A stretch of 64,000 bases of DNA. Origin: Zygnema cylindricum (taxonomy: Eukaryota; Streptophyta; Zygnematophyceae; Zygnematales; Zygnemataceae). A model generated the notes under the pieces. It did no database searches. It was not told the origin of the DNA and saw only the letters and a list, made by a program, of their open reading frames with translations. Both the position numbers and the translations under genes were made by a program. The DNA is taken from contig JBBHKE010002887.1 in NCBI GenBank assembly GCA_037447655.1, forward strand, positions 1 to 64,000. The letters are read 5' to 3'. Positions within the stretch are counted from its first letter, which is position 1; each line of letters begins with the position of its first letter. Positions 1-10,911 of this stretch are shown here, piece by piece.

Positions 1-115
1 TCCTCCTCTCTCTACCTCTCTCTTTCTCTCTCTCTCTGTTTCTCTCTCTGTGTCTCTCTCTCTCTCTGTCTCTCTCTCACTTTCTCTTTCTCCCTCTCTG
101 CTATCATTTTTTCCC
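1..115. repeat. CT-rich microsatellite
   Basis: Almost pure C and T, mostly imperfect (CT)n with occasional G. It is cut by the window edge, so its full length is unknown. No coding potential is seen. Confidence 0.9.
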
Positions 116-2928
116 TTCTCCTCTCCCTTCTTGCTATTTTTTTCCATTTCCGCCTATTTCGCCCTGGTTGGTCAGCTCCAGCTACACCTTTTTTTGGGCT
201 AAAAGATTAGTTTTTCTTGTCGCTGGCACAAAACCACTATTTTAATGTTCTCCAATTGAACAAAAGCATTTTTGTTTTTTTTTTTTTGTGTGCCAGGTGG
301 CGGCACAGATGTCATCCAGATGGCCCAATATTGCACAAATGCCCTTATCCAGCACAGATGATCAGTATTGCTGGCGCTTTACAGGCTTGTGAGAATCTCT
401 TTCTTCCTCCTCCTCCCCATCCCTCCGTCCCTCCCTAGGCCCCCCCTTCCCTCCCTCGCACACATGTGATTTGGGTGGATTAATGGATCTTTCTCGTTCC
501 AAGTAATCATGTTGGCTGATTTTTCTCTTTTGTTTTCCTGGTCTCGTTGACAGAGAACAATACCTGGTCGATATTTTCCCGAATATTACTATGGAGTTTG
601 AGGGTGGTGAGATGCACTTGAATGCATACAATTATATGATTGTTATACAGTATGGTGATTTAAGTAATCCATTACTTCCTTCGTTTTACACCCCTTTTTT
701 TGTTCTTGGTTTGTTCGTTTTGTTTATGGGTCTGCTGTTTATTTATGCCTCCGTTTGTTTGTTTGGTGGTTTTGCATAAGGATGTGCCCAGTTTTTCCTT
801 CTTTTTCATTTTCTTTTACTTTCCCCCCTTAAATGACCTAAACATGGGTCATCTTTTTTTTTTTGCTTCTGTGCATTTATTTACCAGTAAATACTCTTTG
901 AAAAATTCCGATTGCTTAAAAATGTGTGATACAAAGACACGGTACTCTCCTGGACCATGTTTAGAAATGTTTGTGAAAAATGTCGAAGAGTTTGCTATGT
1001 TTTACTTCATGAGATTTTGTTGCTGTTATTTCCACATCTTTTTCAATTTTTCGCTCTTTTGCCTCTTCTACACTCTTCCTCCCATTTTACCTTTTTCTTC
1101 CAAATTCTGTCTTGTTTCCAGATTCTTTGTTTTTTTTTTTTTAAATTGGGATTATCTTTTATTCCAGAATAATAGCGACGGAGCAGCATGTGTTGTTTGG
1201 CAACCATCATCATCAAACACAATTTCCATTACTGTGCTTGGAGGTATTTTAACGCCCCGTTGGAAACTCGTTTTATCTCTTCTACCTAAAACAACCTTTA
1301 GGGTCCTCTTTTATTTCTTTTTACCGGGTATTGTTTTGGATAGATGTTCAGCGTTCAATGTTGTATTATCTTTTTTCAAAAGTCCAATATTTCAATTTTT
1401 CGACTAACGGCTTCGTTAGACTATTTGAAATTTCTCATGTTTTGGGAGTGTTCCATACATTTTTGTGAATACTTGTAAAACTGTACAAAGAATATGATAA
1501 CTCACTCACGTTTTACTCATAAAACATGAGTAGATAAACGTTTCAGACCAACACTGGCATTCGAAAAAAAAAATGGAACAAATCTAGTGTACGAATTCAC
1601 TAAAATAAAATGTTCAATATTGAATATTGAACATTTTTGAGTTCGAAAATCAAACATTCAAAACTCTGGTGGTGTAATGTGGATCGGTACAGGTGCGTAA
1701 CTCAGAAGGCATTGGCTGCCGTCAAGATTTTACACATTGTGGGACGTGTCATCTGACAAAATTTTGTTCTTTACATAATTCACGTTTTCCTTAATCTGGT
1801 TAACATTTTTGTTTTTTTTCAATTGCTCGTATGAAAACATTTTGTTCATATGCATAACAGACATAAACAACCTGAAAATCGAGTTACCTGTTCCTTACGA
1901 TAAATGTTTTAAGGTTGTCTTTTATCCCAATGTAGATTGTCGAATGTAAAATCAGTATCACGATGAATTGACCTTGGCGAGCTTTCAACGGACATTACTA
2001 CTTGTAAGACAAAGAAAAATTAATCAAGCATGTAGGAAGGTGGAAAAATCAGTCACATTAGCAGAAATGTAAAGGAAGTTGGAGTCTTTGTGGGTCGCAG
2101 ATATCATTTTAAGAAACAAGTTAATCGTGTACGATTTTGAGAAAACTCGAGTTGGGTGGAGCTATTCTGACTGCAAACAGTAATGAAACAATGTGACTTA
2201 CTAAGTTCAGACTCTTCTTCGATATGAAAGGCAATGATCACTTCCATATCCAAAGTCATCGGTGGGCATTAGATAAAAAAAAAGAAAAAATTGTATGAGT
2301 TTTAGCTATTTGTATTTTTTTACCTTTCTTGGTGAATGTGTTTTATGTACAGCGATTTTTTTAGACTTGATTCAAAAACTTATGGCCTCTCTAACTCTGA
2401 GAGACAAAGGTTGGAAATTAGTATTACTAGGGGAGTTGAAGAGGCGTTGCTGTCATTTTTTTTAACGACTCTAGTACTCTCAAACTTTCTGCGATTTTGC
2501 AATTTTTTTCCCGAATGTTTGAATAGGACGGCCACTGAGGCCGATTTTTTGTTTTGAAGAAAAAAAATAGTTAATTGCTTTGGATTTTTTGGGCAGCAAT
2601 ATGAGGCTAGGGAAAGACTGTTGTAAGGGCCTGTGGTGTAGTTATATTGTCTGTTCTTTATTCTTTTTAGGTTGTTATGTTCGAGTAATAGTGAAAACGG
2701 TATTATGTACTCCTTTCCAGCAATAAACATACAATACATTTTTTGACGCGTTTTTTCTGGTTTTGCCGGAGCAATTTCTCATTTCCTCAAGCTTTCTCCT
2801 CTCTATTCAGAGAACTTTCTTGACTTTTTCTTATGACTCCGACTTTGTATAATTGGATATATCTGTTGACTTTGTTGTTGGACTTTTGCTGACTGCCTTA
2901 ATTGGATATACTGAAAATACATGTACAG
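116..2928. other. AT-rich region, no recognised gene
   Basis: The open frames here, including one of about 235 codons at 700-1407, are rich in Phe, Leu and Cys because the DNA is T-rich. They show no recognisable domain and overlap frames on the other strand. I see no convincing exon, RNA gene or transposon end. One dispersed repeat lies at about 1290-1520. Confidence 0.6.
1290..1520. repeat. Dispersed repeat, related to 28130-28350
   Basis: This stretch and 28130-28350 share several blocks in the same order and orientation: TTTTTACCGGGTA, a block reading ACGGCTTCGTT followed by a CACTATT/GACTATT type string, then ATTTTTGTGAATACT and GTAAAACTGTAC. Identity is moderate. The family is unidentified; an old LTR or satellite relic is possible. 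Confidence 0.55.
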
Positions 2929-3270
2929 GATTTTTAGGATTTTTAGGGTTTCAGGGGTTTTAGGGTTTTAGGGGTTTTCAGGGGCTTTAGGAGTTTTTAG
3001 GGGTTCTTAGGGTTTTTCAGGTTTTTTAGGGCTTTTATGGTTTTTTAGTCTTTTAGGGGCTTTTATGGTTTTTAAGGGTTTTAAGGATTTTTATGTGTTT
3101 CTAGGGTTTTTAGGGTTTAAGGGGCATTTAAGGGTTCTAAGGTTTTTAGGGTTTTTCAACCCTAAACCCTAAAAACCACTAAACCTTAAAACCCTAACAT
3201 CTCTAAAAAGCCTAAATACCCTAAAACCCTACAAACTCTAAAACCAAAAATCCTAAAAACCCTGAAATTC
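2929..3270. repeat. Interstitial telomere-like repeats, head-to-head
   Basis: From 2929 to about 3165 the strand carries degenerate units of the form T(3-6)AGGG. At about 3166 it switches to the complement (CCCTAAA-type units), which continues to about 3270. The tract is therefore palindromic at the switch point. TTTAGGG is the usual plant telomere unit; here the units vary in length and sequence, so this is an old interstitial tract and not a chromosome end. Confidence 0.85.
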
Positions 3271-3997
3271 TAAAAACTATATATATAATATATCTACCGG
3301 GTTTTTTATGGGGATATATATCATCCTACTTTTTGTATAATTATAATTTTTTTGTTTCAAATTGTATGTTTGAGAAAATTGCCTTCGATTACTAAGGCTC
3401 TTCCTCCTTTTTAAGATTGGCAGGGAGGAAATCACTTTTAGAGCGAAGGAGTTGAGTGTGGGAATCTTAGGTCAGATGATGATGTTTTAGAATGATGATA
3501 TAGCATCATGTTGTAGGATGATGTTCTATTTAGGATGATGTTTTAGTATTATATTTCATAATCATGGCGAGGACATTGTGGTCGGTTTTGTTCTAATAAA
3601 CAGTTCACTGGCATCCAAGTGTACAGGTAGAAACACACCACCACTTCTCGTCACCGGTATTAGGGGATTGAGGATCCTTCAATTGAGTTTGAAAAGGGGA
3701 ATAACTTTTTGCAGTTGTCGCAGAAGTCAAAATTTCAGATACCCGAATCCAACATTTTTTTGTTTTTCAAAAATTTGAACACCCGAAATCCGGTCGGGTT
3801 ATTGCACGCTCGTAAATTGTTACCCAGTACCCGATACGCGTCTACAAAAATAGAAAGTTAACTAAAACCCGATTTCGCGCGATCACTCGTACCCGCCCGT
3901 ACTCGAATAAGCACAAAATACACCACTCATTGTACCCTCATTTCTTCCACGATACCCCAAGAGTACAAAGTACAATAATTTTGGATAGTATGGGCAC
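3271..3997. other. Intergenic, no gene seen
   Basis: AT-rich DNA with a short run of GATGAT-type repeats near 3470-3545 and a segment at 3780-3900 rich in ACCCG/CCCG motifs. Similar CCCG/CGGTCGG-rich pieces recur at 5385-5520, 6700-6860 and 11650-11820 and are probably transposon relics. No recognised coding region. Confidence 0.5.
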
Positions 3998-4505
3998 TAC
4001 ACCGTGAATCGCTATTAGCGTTCATGACTCTAATTGAGGTACCCTGTTTTTTTCGGCAAATTCTCAAATAGAATTAGTCATTGTAAATGTTCCTAAACGT
4101 TATTTGAGGTACCACACTTACTATGATTAACAACTCTCATACAGTGCTGTTTTAAATAGTGTGGTGTACGATCTGTCAGATCCGCACTATTTTGTAATTT
4201 TTGAAGTAAAAACGTACAGAACAAATATTTACAATGTCGCGCGCACATGTAAACCTGCTCTAAAAAAAACGATGAAATGAGGTCGGCAATGAAATGGCGT
4301 ACGATTTGACCAATTTCGTACATGCACATATTTTAGTGTGAAGATGTTATACGCCGACAATTATTACAAAGCAGTTTACAAATTAGAGTTAATGATAAAT
4401 TAGAATAAATATTTTTTTGGAAAAAAATGAAATTCCCAGTTAGCGTAAATAACGCTAATTGTTTCGTTACGCTGCCTATTTCATTACGCTAGTAGCGATT
4501 CACGG

Positions 4506-5311
4506 CATAGTTCAAAAGTAGGCGTTTTAAGGTAGGCCTTTGGTAGGCGCAAGTACACCGCCAATCGCTATTAGCGTAGTGTACGCTAATTCCGTCCCGG
4601 TTTTTTTCTTTTTATTCTCCATTAGCGTAGTTCATTCTATTTTTTTCTTTACTCTATTTAGGGTTAATTTTTTAGTACCGTACAAAACCGAAGTACTCCA
4701 TCAGTGAATTAGTGTGGTGTACGGACAGTGCAAGACCGTACAAAATTGTACCTTTTTAAGTGAAAAAGTATAATTAATGAGTTTTAGTAGCAGGGGACGC
4801 ATGAGAATGTGCGCTCTAAAAAGGGGGTCTAATCGGGTTGTCAAATATCACGTTCGCACATATTCGTCCAGCAACCACGTTTCGACTGTGTGAACGTACG
4901 ATTTGTGTACGATTTGTCGGATTTTGTACGAATACCTATATTAGTGTAAGCATGTTTGCGACCAACATTTATTTTTTTCAAAGACCCAAATTATAATTAC
5001 TAAACAATTAGAATGTATGTTTTTTTTCAAAATTTTCAAATTCTTAATTAGCGTAAACCACGGTAATTTTTCATGTACGCTATTCTACGGCGGTGTAGTG
5101 TTATGGGCTTTTCATGTGATCTTCTTAGATCACTACTTTGATCAGCGACCATCCGATGATGTTTAATTCTCTATCGAACGATGCGCAACAAAACCCTGTT
5201 ACTTTTTTTTCATTTTGCGACCAATACAATATGGGTCTTAAGGTCATATTGTATGTTTTACGTACAATAGGCATATTGTATGGGCCTACTTTCACCTACT
5301 TTTGAACTATG
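4506..5311 (+). mobile_element. hAT-like MITE B, copy 1, inserted in MITE A
   Basis: The ends are CATAGTTCAAAAGTAGG and its inverse CCTACTTTTGAACTATG. It is flanked by perfect 8-bp duplications ATTCACGG at 4498-4505 and 5312-5319, both derived from the right terminal repeat of element A. An 8-bp duplication is the hAT superfamily signature. The copy itself carries element C at 4554-5097. No transposase is present. Confidence 0.92.
4554..5097. mobile_element. MITE C, copy 1, inserted in element B
   Basis: It begins TACACCGCCAATCGC and ends with the inverse CGGCGGTGTA, with TA at each boundary, and interrupts the B-family sequence. Related copies lie at 7120-7470 and 34741-35142. It contains blocks such as GTACAAAATTGTACC and long T-runs but no open frame of note. 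Confidence 0.8.
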
Positions 5312-5384
5312 ATTCACGGTGTACAGTTATACTGTTGTGGTACATACCTAAGAAACCTTCAATTTTCTTTGTTTTTTGCTTACC

Positions 5385-5520
5385 CGGCCGTACCCAATTT
5401 TTTTTTTTTATGTATGACCCGGCCGAATTTGGCCGGCCCCCAAAAACTGACACCCGAATCCGTTTAGGATCCGACGTGGCCGGCCAGGTACGGATAGGGT
5501 ACGGATTCGGGTACACGTTT
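5385..5520. repeat. CCGG-rich transposon relic
   Basis: A locally GC-rich block with repeated ACCCGGCCG, GGCCGG and CCCGAATCCG motifs in otherwise AT-rich DNA. Similar blocks occur at 3780-3900 and 6700-6860. The open frames here are by-products of composition and no protein family is recognised. Confidence 0.4.
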
Positions 5521-5584
5521 GCGACCTCTTACTTATAATACTGAGATAACGTGTGGTGACTCGTACCGGAATACATCGGAAGGC

Positions 5585-5925
5585 GATATTATCGACACCC
5601 GATGTTATGTGTAAATCTGCAATCCTAATCTCGTGAAAGTAAAAAAAGTTGCCGACACCTGCCGAGGCAGCAATTTCTACGACACGTCAAAAATTTCTTC
5701 TACAATACGTAAAATTTTCCTTAGATCCGTTGGTTTCCTGCCAGCGTCGGTTGGCCGATGCGGCATGTTGCAGGATTCACAAAAATCCGAAATAAAATAT
5801 TGTAACATTTTGCCGTACGACAAGGCTCGCCAGGTGTCGGCAACTTTCTCTACTTTCACGCGGTTAGGATTTGCAAATTTACATTTCATATCGTGTGCCG
5901 ATAATATCGCTTGCTGGTGTGTGTC
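5585..5925. repeat. Fold-back repeat F, copy 1
   Basis: The segment 5587-5676 is matched in reverse complement by 5826-5916. Shared strings include GCGATATTATCG, GTTGCCGACACCTG and CGTGAAAGTA. The arms are about 90 bp around a 150-bp loop. A related single copy lies at 23605-23775. No coding function is recognised. Confidence 0.75.
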
Positions 5926-6124
5926 GACACAAATTAGTAATCACTCATATGGGACGTTTGTCGATTTCCTTTTAAAACCCTAAAAAACCCTGAAACACCT
6001 ATTTGCATTTTTTATAAACTGTTAATATTCACAGCAAAACAACTATGCCACGCTTCTCATTACTCATAAATGCTACCCTCGACCCAAATTAAATGTGTAA
6101 AACAACCTTCCATAATTATTTGCG

Positions 6125-6235
6125 TTACACCGTGTATCGCCTTTTGTGTTAGTGTTTTTTTCGCCACTTATAACATCCTTTCTTCGTACACATTTGTCAG
6201 ATTTTCAATTGTAGATTGCCGATCGAAAGGTGAAA
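6125..6235. mobile_element. Partial MITE D
   Basis: Starts TTACACCGTGTATCGC and continues with the same CGCCACTTA, ACATCCTTTC and ACACATTTGTC blocks seen in the right halves of the D elements at 6417 and 32521. It lacks a recognisable second end, so it is a truncated copy. Confidence 0.6.
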
Positions 6236-6416
6236 ATCTTTACCTGCACGCAACAAAATTTGTCACTGCGATTAGCAATTCACTATTTATATCGTGTCGC
6301 GTACAAATGGCCAATCGACGGCCTCGATCGGATAACAGTTCCCACACTGCGCAAGGCCATAGAACAAGAGTACGATAGTAAAGGACAGAGTGTACTGAAA
6401 GCGAACTACAATACAG

Positions 6417-6636
6417 TACACCGTGAATCGCTATTAGCGTTGATGTTATTTTTCTCACTCAAAACATCATTTCTCCATACACACATGTCAGACTGTGGAT
6501 CTGACGGCTTCGATCGAAGGATAAGATTTTCATCTTCCGATTGGAGGTCTCAAATTGAAAATCGAGCAAGTGTGTATGGAGAATATATGTTTTAAGTGGC
6601 GAAAAAAATATCAGCGCTAATAACGATACATGGTGT
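6417..6636. mobile_element. MITE D, copy 1 (220 bp)
   Basis: Begins TACACCGTGAATCGC and ends in a degenerate inverse (CGATACATGGTGTC). The two halves are near-complementary for tens of bases, so a transcript would fold into a long hairpin. A second copy of the same 220-bp length lies at 32521-32740. Confidence 0.8.
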
Positions 6637-6914
6637 CCTGTATTGTAGTGATTAGAGTACGTATACTTCATACTTCGCACTGCGCTCGTACTATAAAAAT
6701 CACGCCACCTTGGCCAGAGGTCGCAAACGGTCAACCGAAACTGTGAACGACCGTTAACCGACCGCCTGCGCCGGATCCGGAACGGATTCGGTTGCCAAAT
6801 TTTGGGGGTCGGGCGGTTACGGTCGGCTGACTCACCAGGAAAAAAAAACAGTCGGTTACGGTCTGTCAACCAAAAAACCAAAAAAAATGAAAATTTTGTA
6901 CTGTCCCTATAACC

Positions 6915-7118
6915 CAACATTCTTGTACTTTGTACTCTTTGGTATCGTAGTAGTACGTGACATCATATTTGCGTCGCAAATTTGACACGGTACTGTAGTT
7001 AGCTATTCATTTCGCAAATCACAGGGAACGCGACAAAGCGTCGCAAATTTGACACGGTAGTACAATATTCATTTCGCAAATCTTAGGGAACGCGACAAAG
7101 CTTCGCAAATCAGACACG
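6915..7118. repeat. Dispersed repeat I, uninterrupted copy
   Basis: Contains two tandem-like blocks with TCGCAAATTTGACACGGTA and GGGAACGCGACAAAGC. A second copy lies at 10912-11600, where MITE B is inserted. In this copy the site GGTAGTAC (7056-7063) is unoccupied and supplies the pre-insertion allele by paralogy. Confidence 0.8.
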
Positions 7119-7119
7119 G

Positions 7120-7475
7120 TATACCGCCAATCGCTATTAGCGTAGTGTACGCTAATTCCGTCCCGCTTTTTTTTTTTTTATTCTCCAATAGCGTAACTTA
7201 TTCTATTTTTTTCTGTACGCCATTTAAGGTTATGTTCCAAGTACCTCACAAAACGAAAGTACGTTGTCGGTTAAATAGTATGGTGTACGGTACGTATCAG
7301 ACCTTACAAAATTGTACCTTTTTAAGTGGAAAAGTATATTTAATGAGTTTTAGTAACTGCGCACGCATGAGAATATGCGCTCTCAAAAGGGGATAAAAGC
7401 GGGCTGTAAAATATCACGTTCGCACATATTCGACCAACAACCACGTTTCGACTGTGTGAGCGTACTATTGTGTGA
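7120..7475. mobile_element. MITE C, copy 2 (left part)
   Basis: From 7120 the sequence follows element C copy 1 (ACCGCCAATCGCTATTAGCG, then the GTGTACGCTAATTCCGTCCCG block) as far as CGACTGTGTGAG. It then switches to hAT transposase sequence near 7480. The right end is missing. Confidence 0.75.
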
Positions 7476-7479
7476 GCGT

Positions 7480-9155
7480 TGTCGTGACTGATAGTGGCTC
7501 TAACATGTGTGCGACTGAAGGTCTACCGCGTATGTTTAGTTGGATACCTTGCGCGGACTAAAAAATTGCAACAATTGTGACAACAATCTTGAATAAGAGC
7601 GGAACTTCCAAAAAAGGCAAATATGATGTGGAAGTTCCTGATACTTTTGATCTAATTGACGCGTGTAAATCATTGGTCACGTATTTTAAACAGAGTAATT
7701 TACAAAATCTTTTGAAAAACACATTAAAACAAGAAAACGCAACGCGGTGGAATTCTTTGCTCCGAATGCTTAAGAGTATTTACGATGCATTCAATGAGAT
7801 AGGACCAATCGCTCAAGCAAAAAACAAATTGATACTTTTTGCTTGTATCGATAAGACTCACCTTACCGAACTTATACGATTTTTGGAAAGGTTCTAAGAA
7901 GCGACCCTAAAATTGGAAAAATTCAAAGAACCAACTTTACATTTGGTTTTGTTTGAACTATCGTCTCTCCATAACCATTGTAAGATAAGAAAAACATCTT
8001 ACAATGACGGTGAAAAAGAATGCCCCGCCGATTCCCTAAACTGCAAAAAGTTGAAACAACTTTTTGTGAATTTTGCACTACACCGCGCATCGTAATTGGA
8101 GTAATGAAAAAATTAGAGTAAAAAAAGAGAAAAAAATAATTAAAATAATTTACTTTAATTTATGTGATAGAACTGTTTCAAAAAGGAATTTACTCTAATT
8201 TATGCGGTGTACTCTAATTTGGCAAGCTAATATCCTCAACTTTAAATAAGGTATTCGTACAGAAACTGAAAAAACGTACAATTTATCGTCACTATGACGT
8301 TTGCACTACGTAGTTTGTTAAAACGCATTTACATGATAATGGCCTGTTTTAAATCATTATTTGTACTTTTTTACTTATAAAAGTACAATTCTGCACGGTC
8401 GGACGTCGTCCGTACTCCACACTATTTAAAACGAAACTATATTAGAATTAAAAACGCTAATTAAACCTTACCTTAAATAGCATAATGAAAAAATTAGAAT
8501 CATTTACTCTATTTTATGTGATAGAGTCGAAATTTCGAGCGACCGAATTAGAGTAATTTACTCTAATTACGATTTGCGGTGTACCGAAGTGGGGCCTTCA
8601 TGAGTATCATATTGTTGTGACTCTCTTAGATCCCCGACAAAAACAAAAGCTTGAAATAATTGGGGTATCTAAAACCGAAATTGAAAGCGCAAAGGTCAAA
8701 CTTCGAGAACTCGCAAACGACCTTGGTGATGACGTTGATTTCGGTAGTCCTCAACGTATCACAAAAAAACGAAAACCATAGCAAAGTAAAGACGGTTTCC
8801 ACATTTTTTTTGGTGAGAGCGATGAGCAAAATCAAGTACATATTACCACCGACAAAAAACGCTCGTTAACGACGAAATCAAACGTTATTTTGGTTTAAAA
8901 TTAACCTACGACGAAATATTGAACTTTAACATACTTCAATGGTGGAAAAAAAATGTACGTGCGAAAGATGGAGGATTTCCTATTCTAGCCGGTGTTGTTA
9001 TATCTATTCTAGCTATTCCGGCTTCTAACTCCATGTCTGAATGCAATCTTTCGGATGCCGAGAACACGATAACAAAGAAGAGGAGCTCACTAGCTGTTTC
9101 AATTGTTAGTGATCTTTTGTGTGTTAGATCCAACCGGGATCTTTTAAATGCATAG
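7480..9155 (+). pseudogene. hAT-family transposase pseudogene
   Basis: This is a broken transposase of the hAT superfamily, whose members excise and reinsert DNA and leave 8-bp target duplications. Recognisable pieces in order are a VTDSGSNM block near 7485 (part of the RNase H-like catalytic core), an NATRWNSLLRML block near 7740 (the conserved RW motif), and an LDPRQKQKL block near 8625. The C-terminal dimerisation domain lies at about 8919-9155, with ILQWWKKN, ILAIPASNS and TKKRSSL. The N-terminal half, including the BED finger, is absent because element C sequence abuts the left end. Several frameshifts and stops interrupt it, and a 505-bp MITE (8079-8583) sits in the middle. It cannot encode an active enzyme. 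The family call is firm; the source element is not identified. Confidence 0.92.
8079..8583. mobile_element. TA-target MITE H, copy 1, inside the hAT pseudogene
   Basis: The ends are TACACCGCGCATCGTAATT and, inverted, TACACCGCAAATCGTAATT, with TA at both outer edges. Subterminal TTAGAGTAA motifs repeat at both ends. It separates the central and C-terminal parts of the hAT transposase. Its right half is closely related to 10370-10711 and to 48822-49031. Confidence 0.9.
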
Positions 9156-9954
9156 TTTTTTATTTTGTTTTGTTTTCTAATTACTATTATTTTTTTAGTA
9201 TTAGTTATCATGTTTTTTTTTCCTTTGAATTTTTTGTTGTATTTCACAATTTTTGTTATTTTTTTTTTATTTAAACCGGAGTGCTCATTTTTATCAAATT
9301 ACCAAAGCGTCGTATGTATAGCAAATTTAGATTTATAGATTTTTGTGTAGTTTTAAGTTTGAGGTTGAGAATTTGTACAATAGAGTCAAAAATAGAACGA
9401 GGTTGTTATTTGTTTATTTCTATATTTGATACTACAAAATATTTTTTGTTTTTTTTGCTCATCACAATGTGTTTTTTGTCAATTGATTTTCTATGTGAAA
9501 ACTTTTTTTTTTTTAAACATACATAATTGAAAATTTACCTTTTTTGCATAATTCATAACATAGTATCGTAGTCGAAAGAAAAACCGTCCGAAAATTGTAG
9601 CAAAAAAAATAGATTTGCGAGAGAATAAACATTAATATAAGGGTTTAAGCATTAATCTAAGAGTTACACGCAAAATTAGGAACAAATCCCTTGAAGGAGG
9701 TGACTGTCGAGGAAAACAAATATTCGTAAAGGGAGATTGCAAAAAGACAAAATAGTAAAAAGTAGAGGTACACGAGGTGTTTTTTTGCAAAGGGAGATGT
9801 ACCACTACACCACTCATTGTTATTAGTATTAACAAGTCGTTACTACTTATAGCCGAAAATCACAAAATATAGCTAACAACATTATTTAAATACGTGGACT
9901 ATTACCTGCCACGTCTCCTTGCATTAAATAGTATTATTAATCATAATGTTCCAT
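9156..9954. other. AT-rich region without recognised gene
   Basis: T-rich sequence directly after the hAT C-terminus, possibly the 3' part of the same element. Small open frames show no family resemblance. Short CACTACACC-type pieces near 9800 look like transposon-end debris. Confidence 0.5.
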
Positions 9955-10100
9955 TTACACTACACCGCGAATCGTAATTAGCGTTATTAACGCTAATTCT
10001 GTCACCACGAATTTTGACCCAAAAACCTTAGAAAGAGTAAATAACTCTAAATTTTTCTTTACATTATTCAAGGTACTCTTTGAATCAGCGTTAACAACTA
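9955..10100. mobile_element. Truncated MITE end
   Basis: Contains CACTACACCGCGAATCGTAATTA at about 9959, the same end type as MITE H, then AGCGTTATTAACGCTAAT. It runs directly into copy 2 of MITE H at 10101. No second end of its own is seen. Confidence 0.6.
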
Positions 10101-10711
10101 TACACCGCAAATCGTAATCAGAGTAATAAAAAAATTAGAGTAAAAAAACCAAAAAAACAATTAGAGTAATGAGTTTATGTGATAGAACTTTTTCACAGAG
10201 GAAGTTTACTCTAATTTATTTAAGTACTATATATTGGGTTATGTCGCCAATAAATTTCCACGCTGAAATTATAAACACTAAATTACGTAGGCGTACAAAA
10301 TCTGTCAATCCGTATAGTTTTGACGTCGTTATGACGTTAGTAATATTTGTCGCGCTGAATATCAGTAAATGTTCACACTGGCGACGATGCTGTCGACGGC
10401 GAGAGTTATGCGAACGACTTTTTTTCGATGTGATACATTTTCCGTTTAGTGCGATTTCACGTGTGGGCACAATTCTATTAAATCATTATTTGTACCTTTT
10501 TACTTAAAAAAGTACAATTTTGCACCGTCGAACGTCGTCCGTACCCCACACTATTTAAAAATAGCCTATATTACAATTTTTTACAATAACTAAACATACC
10601 TAAATTAAAATAATGAAAAAATTAGAATCGTTTACTCTATTTGATGTGATAGAGTCGAAATTTCGAGCGACCGAATTAGAGTAATTTACTCTAATTACGA
10701 TTCGCGGTGTA
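10101..10711. mobile_element. TA-target MITE H, copy 2 (about 610 bp)
   Basis: Bounded by TACACCGCAAATCGTAAT and the inverse ATTACGATTCGCGGTGTA, with TA at both edges. Its left half (to about 10366) matches 38034-38303 and its right half (from about 10367) matches 48822-49031. The junction near 10366 therefore joins sequences that lie 10.5 kb apart in the large element at 38-49 kb. This fits an internally deleted derivative. Confidence 0.9.
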
Positions 10712-10911
10712 GTATAGTTCCATTTAAAATAGTGTGGCTAACGTACAGAACTATACCGTATTAACGAAAAAAGTACAAAAAATGATTTAATACATGCCGT
10801 TATGTTGTACTTGAGTTTTCACAAACCGCGTAACGCAAACGTCATAATGACGTGAAACTGTATGATTTGACAGAATGCGTTTTTACAAACCGCGTAGTGA
10901 AAACGTCATAA

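Larger units (their letters stand above)
3998..5323. mobile_element. MITE A (TA target, TACACCGTG ends), host of nested insertions
   Basis: The left end reads TACACCGTGAATCGC and the right end is its exact reverse complement, GCGATTCACGGTGTA. The right terminal repeat is interrupted by element B (4506-5311), which has an 8-bp duplication on each side. Without B and its duplication the element is about 510 bp. Terminal TA dinucleotides fit a Tc1/mariner/pogo-type target. No coding capacity remains, so it is non-autonomous. Confidence 0.85.

Noticed and set aside
700-1407. 235-codon plus-strand frame
   Set aside because: Composition is that of T-rich DNA (Phe, Leu, Cys, Ser), with no domain and no splice or promoter context. 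Part overlaps a dispersed repeat.
2929-3270. True chromosome end
   Set aside because: The repeats are degenerate, switch strand and are embedded in unique sequence on both sides.
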